This document shows, piece after piece, positions 34,905 to 42,288 of a DNA stretch of 64,000 nucleotides. A program made the position numbers and the translations under genes. Every line of letters starts with the position of its first letter. Position 1 is the first letter of the stretch. Origin of the DNA: Pedobacter caeni (GTDB lineage: Bacteria; Bacteroidota; Bacteroidia; Sphingobacteriales; Sphingobacteriaceae); contig NZ_FQUQ01000004.1 of the NCBI RefSeq assembly GCF_900129215.1, positions 806,001-870,000 of the forward strand, given 5' to 3'. The notes beneath the pieces were generated by a model. It had not been told where the DNA came from. It saw only the letters and a program-made list of their open reading frames with translations, and did no database searches.

Positions 34905-37900
34905 ATGATTAAAAGTTTAGGAAAAATACTCTTTTCTACCCGTACGATGGGTGCCATGCTCTTGTTATATGCTTTTTCCATGGCCATGGCCACATTTGTG
35001 GAAAACGATTATGGAACGGCCGTAGCCAAAGCATTGATTTATAACTGCTGGTGGTTTGAACTGGTGATGGTGATCCTGGTGCTGAACTTCATTGGCAATA
35101 TAGGAAGGTATCAACTTACTCAACGCAAAAAATGGCCGTTATTGGTATTTCACCTTGCCTTTATTGTCATTTTTATTGGCGGATACATCACCCGGTATAT
35201 CAGCTTTGAAGGCTCGATGCACATTCGTGAAGGTGAAGCCAGCAAAGAAATCATTTCAGATGCGACCTTTTTTAAGGTACAGATTGGAAAAGACGATCAG
35301 GCATTGGCCTATGACGATGTTCCGGCGATCTTAATTTCCAACAACATCCCTACCTATCTGAAACCATTTAAAAAAACTTTTAAAGCCGAATACGACTATA
35401 ACGGAGAACGGGTAAAAATGAAAGTCATCGACTTTTATGCAAGGGCTCAGGATTCACTGGTTCGTGAAGCTTCCGGCAGGCCTACCCTACACCTGGTGGT
35501 GTTGGAAAATGGAAAAAGAGTGAATAAATATGTTCCCTCAGGAAGTGTGCAGCTGATGCAGAACATGTTGGTCAGTTATAATAAACCAACTCCGGGCACC
35601 ATCAATATTGAAGATGCCAATGGCGGCTTGCAAATCACTTCTCCTTATCCGGGAAATTACATGGTGATGGCCACACAGGAAAAGAAAAACGTAGAAGGAA
35701 ACACAACTCCACAACCCTTTAATTTAAGAAGTTTATACACCATTGGTGCTTTATCTTTTGTTGTTCCTGAAGGGCCTATCCCCGGACGTATCACTTATTT
35801 TGAAGGCGATAAAAAGAACCATGAACATGATCCTGATCTTGTAAAACTGGAAATTACCACTTCAAATGCGAAGGATACCGTATCCTTTTATGGTGGAAAA
35901 GGAATGACCAATTTCCAGCATCAAAGTGAAATCGGAGGACTAAGAATCTCTTTGGCTTACGGATCAAAAATATACAATGCTCCATTTGCGCTTAAGCTGG
36001 TCGACTTCAAAATGGAAAAATATCCGGGAAGTAACAGCCCTGCAGCTTACTCTTCGGATGTCATGATTCAGGAAGAAGGAGGCGACCGCCCTTATAAAAT
36101 CTTTATGAACCATGTGTTAGATCACTCCGGATACCGCTTCTTTCAGGCGAGTTTTGATGATGATGAAAAGGGAACTGTGCTTTCTGTAAATCATGATTAT
36201 TGGGGCACAAACGTTACTTACATTGGTTATACTTTACTTTTCCTTGGCATGTTTGTTACTTTATTCTGGAAGGGAACACATTTCTCTAAATTAAATGAGC
36301 AGTTGAAAGGGATTTCTAAATCCAAGACCCTGGTGCTCCTGCTTTTATTTTTACCCTTAGGTGCAGCTTTTAGTCAGAAGACAGATCAGAAGATCGACAT
36401 GCACGGTACCAACGGAAAAACAAGTATGCCGGCGGCCGGAATGCCACAGGCAGAACATGACCATGTACATACCGAAGGTGATGGCCATAATCATGACCAG
36501 CCCGGCCCTGCTGATCCCGCTGCAAAACATGTGCACGATCAGGATTACATGGCAGATGTTCAAAAACTTTTAAACGCTAAAAACGCAAATGCACAGGAAT
36601 TTGCTGCTTCCATTAAAATTGACAAAGCCCATGCAGATAGTTTCGGATACCTGCTGGTACAAAATATAGATGGACGAATTGAGCCCATCAATACCATGGC
36701 ATTGGAAATCCTGAGAAAACTACACCGCAAAGATCATTTATACAACCTGACGGCAAACCAGTTCTTTCTTTCAGCTTCCAGTTCGCCATTTATCTGGATG
36801 AATGTTCCTTTCATTAAAGTAGGTTCCAAAGGCGGTCCTGAATTGCTGAAAGCAGTGAAGGCGAATGCCGAAGGGTATACCTCCATGATCAACTTATTGA
36901 CCATTAGTCCTGAAGGTGCGTTACAGTTTGTTCTAAAAGATCAGTACCTGAAATCTTTTGCCAAGAAACCAGCTGAGCAAGGGAGTTATGATAAGGATGT
37001 CATCGATCTTAACGATAAATTGCAGGCCATGCAACAACTGATTGACGGTCAGTACCTGCGCATTTTCCCTATCGCTGGCGATACCAATAATACCTGGATT
37101 GCCATGCCCCCATCAGACCCCTCGAACAAATCAATCGTATCCAGTGCCCTGGATCCTTATGTGAAAAGCATTAAAACTGCAGAACAATCAGGAAACTGGG
37201 ATGGCGCAGATATCGCCTTAAATGTCATCAAAGATATCCAGCTTAAATTCGGTAAAGATGTCGTACCATCTCAGTCGAAAATTAACTGGGAAGTGAGCTA
37301 CAATTCATGGAACATCTTCCTGAACCTTATGATTACTTATGCCTTGTTAGGCACGGTAATTCTGACACTGGCATTTTTTAAACTCTTCAAATCCTCCAAA
37401 ATGCTGGACAGGCTGGTTACCTTTACCCTGATCCTGATCAGCATTGCAGCGATACTTCAGGCCGTTGGTCTTGGTGCACGCTGGTATATTTCCGGACATG
37501 AACCCTGGAGTAATGGTTATGAAGCCGTATTGTTTATCAGCTGGATCGGTGTCTTATCAGGTTTGTTGATGTACAGAAACAGCAATGCATTCATTCCTGC
37601 TGCAGGCTGTCTTATCGCCGTTATTCTAATGGGATTCGCCCATGGAGGATCGCAAATGAATCCTCAGATTACCCCATTGGTTCCTGTACTTAAATCTTAC
37701 TGGCTGATGATCCATGTGGCCATCATCACTTCAAGCTATGGTTTCTTTGGCCTCAGCGCCCTGCTGGGAACAGTGGTATTGGTGTTATATATTATTGACA
37801 GTAAAAAGATCAGTGCCAAAGTAAAAGCTTCGGTAACTGAACTCAGCATCGTAAATGAAATGTCCTTAACAGTGGGATTGTTCCTTTTGACTGTGGGAAC

Positions 37901-38240
37901 CTTTTTAGGAGGTATATGGGCAAATGAAAGCTGGGGACGCTACTGGAGCTGGGATCCAAAGGAAACCTGGGCCTTCATTTCGGTCATCATCTATGCTTTT
38001 GTACTGCATGTCCGTTTGATTCCTAAGTTAAAGAGCAAATACCTGTTTAACCTGTTGTCATTGCTGAGCTTCTCGACCATCATCATGACCTATTTCGGGG
38101 TAAATTATTACCTGACCGGTTTACATTCTTATGCACAGGGTGATCCTGTTCCCATCCCATCGTGGGTATACATTACTGTTGGGGTAGTTTTCCTTTTGGC
38201 CTTCGTTTCTTATAAACGATACCAGGTTCGAACCAAATAA
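34905..38240 (+). CDS. Fused cytochrome c maturation protein ResB-CcsA (CcsBA, system II)
   Basis: The 1111-residue membrane protein joins ResB (CcsB) and CcsA. The N-terminal part has ResB-like helices (AMLLLYAFSMAMATFVENDY) and a long periplasmic domain. The C-terminal 320 residues are a CcsA domain with the heme-handling WWD motif region WGRYWSWDPKETW and several His-bearing helices. System II uses it to carry and attach heme to apocytochromes c outside the membrane. Between the halves, at about residues 472-490, lies an internal signal-peptide-like stretch (LVLLLLFLPLGAAFSQ) followed by a His-rich segment (about 497-545, eight His). Such fusions are normal in Bacteroidota, though the His-rich part is less so. 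Confidence 0.93.
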   Translation: MIKSLGKILFSTRTMGAMLLLYAFSMAMATFVENDYGTAVAKALIYNCWWFELVMVILVLNFIGNIGRYQLTQRKKWPLLVFHLAFIVIFIGGYITRYISFEGSMHIREGEASKEIISDATFFKVQIGKDDQALAYDDVPAILISNNIPTYLKPFKKTFKAEYDYNGERVKMKVIDFYARAQDSLVREASGRPTLHLVVLENGKRVNKYVPSGSVQLMQNMLVSYNKPTPGTINIEDANGGLQITSPYPGNYMVMATQEKKNVEGNTTPQPFNLRSLYTIGALSFVVPEGPIPGRITYFEGDKKNHEHDPDLVKLEITTSNAKDTVSFYGGKGMTNFQHQSEIGGLRISLAYGSKIYNAPFALKLVDFKMEKYPGSNSPAAYSSDVMIQEEGGDRPYKIFMNHVLDHSGYRFFQASFDDDEKGTVLSVNHDYWGTNVTYIGYTLLFLGMFVTLFWKGTHFSKLNEQLKGISKSKTLVLLLLFLPLGAAFSQKTDQKIDMHGTNGKTSMPAAGMPQAEHDHVHTEGDGHNHDQPGPADPAAKHVHDQDYMADVQKLLNAKNANAQEFAASIKIDKAHADSFGYLLVQNIDGRIEPINTMALEILRKLHRKDHLYNLTANQFFLSASSSPFIWMNVPFIKVGSKGGPELLKAVKANAEGYTSMINLLTISPEGALQFVLKDQYLKSFAKKPAEQGSYDKDVIDLNDKLQAMQQLIDGQYLRIFPIAGDTNNTWIAMPPSDPSNKSIVSSALDPYVKSIKTAEQSGNWDGADIALNVIKDIQLKFGKDVVPSQSKINWEVSYNSWNIFLNLMITYALLGTVILTLAFFKLFKSSKMLDRLVTFTLILISIAAILQAVGLGARWYISGHEPWSNGYEAVLFISWIGVLSGLLMYRNSNAFIPAAGCLIAVILMGFAHGGSQMNPQITPLVPVLKSYWLMIHVAIITSSYGFFGLSALLGTVVLVLYIIDSKKISAKVKASVTELSIVNEMSLTVGLFLLTVGTFLGGIWANESWGRYWSWDPKETWAFISVIIYAFVLHVRLIPKLKSKYLFNLLSLLSFSTIIMTYFGVNYYLTGLHSYAQGDPVPIPSWVYITVGVVFLLAFVSYKRYQVRTK

Positions 38241-38247
38241 ATTTAAC

Positions 38248-38282
38248 ACGCCTATGCAGCCCCTGCATAGGCGTTGCTTTTA
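38248..38282 (+). terminator. Terminator after the cytochrome c maturation gene
   Basis: ACGCCTATGCAG (38248-38259) pairs perfectly with CTGCATAGGCGT (38263-38274) across a 3-nt loop and is followed by TGCTTTTA. Confidence 0.75.
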
Positions 38283-38298
38283 CCAGCTGATCTTAGCC

Positions 38299-38784
38299 TT
38301 ACCACAAACAGGCCGCAAGGACAAGAACCACCGCTAAAACTGAAGCAATTGTACGAATCCGGTGGAATCTGTTCCAGGGAATTTCAAATTGTTTTCTTTG
38401 CATCGCCATTTGTTCAGGAGATGCCAGCGATAGATTAAACCGATCCAGGGACTGATTTAAGGGAACATTTCCAAACATGGTGAGCCCGAATACACCAATC
38501 GCATAAACGAAAGTTCCACTGAGCAATAGCCAAAAGCGCTCCATTGAACCTGCTTCATAAGCAAACCAGCTTGATATCGGCAAGAGCAAAAGCGTTCCCA
38601 TAAAACTGGCAAGGAAGAACATATTCAAAATCTCCCGGTTAATGGATTGCATGGCCGCCAGGTATTTTTCGTCGGATAGTTTTCCCAGGCCGGGATTTAC
38701 TGCGCAGGAAAAAGCGTAGAAAAGCCCACCGATAAGGGCCGTTAATGTTGCCGTTAACAGGAGGATTAAATCTGATGTAGCCAT
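38299..38784 (-). CDS. DUF1772 (anthrone oxygenase-like) membrane protein
   Basis: The 161-residue protein has four hydrophobic helices. The opening LILLLTATLTALIGGLFYAF, the VNPGL turn and the conserved NVPLNQSLDRF loop are those of DUF1772 proteins, named after fungal anthrone oxygenases. In bacteria no reaction has been assigned to most members. The gene converges on the cytochrome c maturation gene and lies 63 bp after the small lipoprotein gene on its strand. Confidence 0.82.
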   Translation of the reverse strand: MATSDLILLLTATLTALIGGLFYAFSCAVNPGLGKLSDEKYLAAMQSINREILNMFFLASFMGTLLLLPISSWFAYEAGSMERFWLLLSGTFVYAIGVFGLTMFGNVPLNQSLDRFNLSLASPEQMAMQRKQFEIPWNRFHRIRTIASVLAVVLVLAACLW

Positions 38785-38847
38785 TTCATTTTATCTTTAA
38801 TTGAAGTTAACCATCTTCAGCAAGATAAAATAGAATAAAACCGACAT

Positions 38848-39141
38848 TTAGTTTTTGGCTTTTTCGTATTTGTAAGCAAACATTCTACCGCTTGCCTTGT
38901 AAATGCTATCCTGTTGTACGTTCTTTTGGCGCTCCGTTAGAAAAACATAATCTGTACTTACATAGACTGCATTATTGCCAATTACCACTTCCGAAGAGCC
39001 CACCAATGCAGGCCCGTCCTTTGTAAGAGCTCCTCTGTAGAGTTCTCTTTTCCAATTGTAAACCGTAGTGTCATCACCTTTGTCCTTTTTGCAACCTAGT
39101 GCAAAAACGGCCAATAATACCAATAAAAAATTCCGTTTCAT
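38848..39141 (-). CDS. Small lipoprotein of unknown function
   Basis: From the ATG at 39141 the product has 97 residues. The signal LLVLLAVFALGC gives a lipobox with the acylated Cys at residue 17, followed by KKDKGDD, a common linker. The rest is a short beta-rich domain (VYNWKRELYRGALTKDGPA, then AVYVSTDYVFLTER). I recognise no family. A longer frame from 39183 adds residues ahead of the signal and is not preferred. Direct repeats lie 62-86 bp before the start. Confidence 0.7.
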   Translation of the reverse strand: MKRNFLLVLLAVFALGCKKDKGDDTTVYNWKRELYRGALTKDGPALVGSSEVVIGNNAVYVSTDYVFLTERQKNVQQDSIYKASGRMFAYKYEKAKN

Positions 39142-39202
39142 GTTGTGTGTGTTTCCCAAAAATATCCAGAGAGAACCAAACAAACAACTTTCAGCCGCTG
39201 AT

Positions 39203-39227
39203 TTAACATAACTTAACTTACTTTAAC
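39203..39227 (-). repeat. GTTAA direct repeats at 10-bp spacing
   Basis: On the minus strand GTTAA occurs three times at exactly 10-bp steps (TTAAC at 39203, 39213 and 39223 on the plus strand), with GTTAT- and AGTAA-like half copies in the gaps. They sit 62-86 bp before the lipoprotein ATG, a normal distance for an activator array. Confidence 0.4.
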
Positions 39228-39275
39228 ACAACAGGCCTATGTGAAATCCTGATTAGCCTATCACATTTAAAGACA

Positions 39276-39713
39276 TCAGTTCTTTTCTGCCAAAGCTTTC
39301 AGCTGTTCATTCATCTCTATAAATCCCCGTTTGGTATTGTTGTCCAGCTGTTTCGCAAAAAGTGAAACCAGGATCCCTTTAAAGTTTTCGCTTTGAATAA
39401 AAGTGGTTGTGCCATTTCCATGGTCAATGAGTTCGAATTTATGCTCCCCATCAAAAAGTCCGGAGAACAACAAATGGCCGATCCACCTGAATTCCTTATT
39501 GGGCTCAAAAGCAAGAACCGTTGGTTTAAAAGTCATACCATTCGCTTCCGGTGGTGCGATCCTTACCATTAGCCGCTGACCAACAATAGCTGCTCCGCTG
39601 ATTGATTTTATGAATGGGTTCCAATCCGGATACTGGTCAAATGTGGTCAATATCGACCAGATCTTTTCTGGTCTTGCATGGATTAAAATTTCTGTCTTGA
39701 TTTCCTTTTTCAT
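39276..39713 (-). CDS. SRPBCC domain (START-like) protein
   Basis: The 145-residue protein from ATG 39713 is a single START/polyketide-cyclase fold: IHARPEKIWSILTTFDQYPD, WNPFIKSISG, the central EFRWIGHLLFSGLFDGEHKF, a TTTFIQSENFKG strand and the long C-terminal helix (FIEMNEQLKALAEKN). It is the type often annotated as a polyketide cyclase or lipid transport-like protein, with a ligand pocket but no assigned ligand. A frame from 39758 adds 15 residues and is less likely. It is downstream of the Crp-type gene on the same strand, with a 155-bp gap, so it may be a target rather than an operon partner. Confidence 0.82.
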   Translation of the reverse strand: MKKEIKTEILIHARPEKIWSILTTFDQYPDWNPFIKSISGAAIVGQRLMVRIAPPEANGMTFKPTVLAFEPNKEFRWIGHLLFSGLFDGEHKFELIDHGNGTTTFIQSENFKGILVSLFAKQLDNNTKRGFIEMNEQLKALAEKN

Positions 39714-39868
39714 CAGAATATAATTGTTTTTCAGCGGGTATGAAGCGATCATAAGCATCTTATTGCTGTTTGTAAGCGGTATGCTTATGATGGTTTCATC
39801 TCTCTGATTAAATAATGGTAAAGGTCAGGAGCTAGTCCCCGATTCTACTTGACAAAAATCAAGAACAT

Positions 39869-40432
39869 TTATTTTTTTCTGATCCGGCTGAGTGTTTCCG
39901 GTGTCATGCCCAGCATAGACGCGATGTATTGCAAAGGGACTTGATTGAAAAGGCTTTTATTATGCTCAAAAAAAAGTGTGTACCGTTCTTCTGCCGACAT
40001 CGAAAGATGGCTAAAGATCCGATCCTCCAGTGTGGTGAAGCACCTTGCGATGAATAACTTTTCCAGTTCATGCCATTTGGACATTAAGGTTCCTATCTTT
40101 TTATAATCTTCTCTTTTGATGGTAAACAGTTCAGTGTCTGCTAATGCCTGAATCGTCCAGCGGGCGGGTTGTTCAAAAATGAAACCGGAGAGATCGGTTA
40201 CAAAATATCCTTTCGTAGAGATCCACTGTGTGACCTCCTTATTTTCTGTCGCCAGAAAGACCCTTAAAAGTCCTGTTTGTATAAAACTTAATTTATCAGC
40301 AGCTTTACCCGTCAACAGAAAGTAATCACCTTTTTTTATCGTTTCAGGCTTAAAGAAAGAACTGATGATCTCTAATTCTTCAGGTTCTGCGACTCCGAAA
40401 TAAGAGGTTACATATTGTTCGAGCTCTGTCAT
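39869..40432 (-). CDS. Crp/Fnr family transcriptional regulator
   Basis: The 187-residue protein has a cyclic-nucleotide-binding-like beta-roll (IKKGDYFLLTGKAADKLSFI, then QTGLLRVFLATENKEV and FEQPARWTIQALADTELFTI), a long dimer helix, and a short C-terminal HTH (VPLQYIASMLGMTPETLSRI) that ends with the recognition helix. This size and the missing cAMP-contact signature are usual for the Bacteroidota Crp group, whose ligand is unknown. It probably controls one of its neighbours. Confidence 0.9.
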   Translation of the reverse strand: MTELEQYVTSYFGVAEPEELEIISSFFKPETIKKGDYFLLTGKAADKLSFIQTGLLRVFLATENKEVTQWISTKGYFVTDLSGFIFEQPARWTIQALADTELFTIKREDYKKIGTLMSKWHELEKLFIARCFTTLEDRIFSHLSMSAEERYTLFFEHNKSLFNQVPLQYIASMLGMTPETLSRIRKK

Positions 40433-40659
40433 AGTTGTCGTCTGCCAGGGGATTAAAACCGGGAGTTACTAAAATACAACATTCTGGCAAGATCCCTTGG
40501 AATTCTGACAAGGTCCCTGTGGCAAATGGCCATTTCTATGCAAATGTTGCAAACTTATCCTTATAAGAATGATATATATTTTAAAACAGGTTGGCAAAAT
40601 TGGAGTTCCCTCTTTTTTTCTTAACTTTTGAGGATATTTATTTATTAAAACAACAAACC

Positions 40660-41145
40660 ATGAAACCCTCAATGCTATTCATATGTGTTTTGGCACTCTT
40701 ATTCACTAATTGTAAAAAGCGCGATTCGGATAATGATTCTTCCTCGTTAATGAATGTAAGAAAAAACGGAGTACAGTGGTCTGAAAGCAAAGCAACAGGT
40801 ACGTTTAACACCAGAGATAGTGTAATTTCGATTGTCGGGGTTGAAGATAAGGAAACCTTTACCATACGGTTTAAAAAACCGGTTTCCGGTTCCAGAATTG
40901 AAAAGTTCGAGGCTGCTTCCATACTTGCACCTGCCCGCGGATCTGCTGTTATTTCTGACAGGTATCAATTGGACACCACTAAATCGAACAAACTTCAAAT
41001 ACTGGTGATCGAAAACACAAAAAAGCGCATTTTGGGAGACTTTTATCTGCATTTAAAAAGAAAAGAAGAAGCTGGTGGTAAAGCTGCTGAAACCTATATC
41101 TACCAGGGTCGGTTTGATGTATATTATGAAGAAATATCTCTCTAG
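40660..41145 (+). CDS. Lipoprotein of unknown function, first gene of a six-gene run
   Basis: From ATG 40660 the product has 161 residues, with a lipoprotein signal (LFICVLALLFTNC, Cys18) and then KKRDSDND. The mature part is a beta-rich domain with alternating hydrophobic residues (VRKNGVQWSESKATGTFNTR, DKETFTIRFKKPVSG, FYLHLKRKEEAG, YIYQGRFDVYYEEISL). The WSES and TFNTRDSV pattern resembles immunoglobulin-like DUF lipoproteins of Bacteroidota but no family is certain. A TTG start at 40591 is rejected. Only 7 bp separate its stop from the protease gene. Confidence 0.75.
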   Translation: MKPSMLFICVLALLFTNCKKRDSDNDSSSLMNVRKNGVQWSESKATGTFNTRDSVISIVGVEDKETFTIRFKKPVSGSRIEKFEAASILAPARGSAVISDRYQLDTTKSNKLQILVIENTKKRILGDFYLHLKRKEEAGGKAAETYIYQGRFDVYYEEISL

Positions 41146-41152
41146 AACTAAA

Positions 41153-42253
41153 ATGAGATTTTTATACTTTCTTACGATCCTTGCCTTGGCTCAGATCCAA
41201 TCCAAAGCCCAGCTGTATGTTCCCGTTAAAATAGATACCAGTCAGGCGAAGATAAAGAGCCTCTATTTATTCATCAATGATTATATGAAAAAGGATACCA
41301 TCAGCAATGAAATGTGGCATCCTAAATATAAACACAAAAAGCTTCCGGACAACAACATGGACTGGATCTGGGGCCAGTATACGCCAAAAAAAATTGCCCG
41401 TACATTTAATCTCGAGCTCGCCGAATTACAAAAAGTGAATGATACCCTTTCTTATTTCAAAATCTCGGCCAAGAGTAAACCCGACAAGGAAAACTACAGC
41501 TATACCAATATCTATAAATACTATATCGTAGAAAAAGAAGGCAAATATTACATGGATAACTGTAAGCCATACGACACTGACAGATTCAGAAAACATGAAA
41601 CAAAAAACATTCACTTTTATGTTTCCCCTTTTTATACTATCGACAAGAGAAAAATGGAGGATGCTAGCAAAACCCTGGATGCCCTCTATCTCAAATTTAA
41701 AAAACCACATTTAAAAAAGCCGATAGACTATTTTATGTGCGCAACCGAGGAAGAGTTGAATAACCTTTCGAACATTGTCATCTGGGATGGCGGACTGGCA
41801 GGCTTTACTAATATTCCTGAAGCTTACATTGTTGGCATAAACAAAAATCCAGAATACAAGCATGAATTTATTCATGCCATTCTGGGCCTGGGTGCGAACT
41901 GTTTTTTCCTACAGGAAGGAATAGCCAGCTTATATGGAGGAATAGACGCAGGGAAAACCAGTAATGAAGAAGCACTAAAGGAGCTCCGGGCATGTTATCA
42001 GGCAGGGAAATGTAATTTTGACAATTTATACCTCAGACAGGTTCAGCAACAATATAGCAGCAGTCTGACCTATACTTTTGCCGCAGTATTTTGCAAATAC
42101 CTGATTGATAATTATGGCATGGACTATTTTTATGAATTGTATTACGATAAAGAAATCACCAGTGATAATTTCCTGGAAACCCTGATCAAAAAAACAGGAA
42201 AAAGTAAAGCAGAAATCAAAAAAGAAATAGAAAAACTAATCGGACTTCCATGA
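41153..42253 (+). CDS. Exported gluzincin-like metallopeptidase (HExxH...E)
   Basis: The 366-residue product has a signal peptide (MRFLYFLTILALAQIQSKAQ). Residues 21-150 are a mixed domain of unknown type. The C-terminal part contains KHEFIHAIL with zinc ligands His237 and His241 and catalytic Glu238, followed by FFLQEGIASLYGG in which Glu255 is the third ligand. This HExxH-13-EG pattern with a following small helix is that of peptidase MA-like and related gluzincins. ATG 41153 is used because it creates the signal peptide and follows the lipoprotein stop by 7 bp; the longer frame overlaps that gene. The substrate is unknown. Confidence 0.75.
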   Translation: MRFLYFLTILALAQIQSKAQLYVPVKIDTSQAKIKSLYLFINDYMKKDTISNEMWHPKYKHKKLPDNNMDWIWGQYTPKKIARTFNLELAELQKVNDTLSYFKISAKSKPDKENYSYTNIYKYYIVEKEGKYYMDNCKPYDTDRFRKHETKNIHFYVSPFYTIDKRKMEDASKTLDALYLKFKKPHLKKPIDYFMCATEEELNNLSNIVIWDGGLAGFTNIPEAYIVGINKNPEYKHEFIHAILGLGANCFFLQEGIASLYGGIDAGKTSNEEALKELRACYQAGKCNFDNLYLRQVQQQYSSSLTYTFAAVFCKYLIDNYGMDYFYELYYDKEITSDNFLETLIKKTGKSKAEIKKEIEKLIGLP

Positions 42254-42288
42254 TGAAACCATCATAACCGATAAAAAAACATATACTA

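Noticed and set aside
39785..42267. A 16-bp sequence TTATGATGGTTTCATC at 39785-39800 recurs inverted at 42252-42267.
   Set aside because: One exact 16-bp match on either strand is about what chance gives in 64 kb; there is no other copy or flanking similarity.
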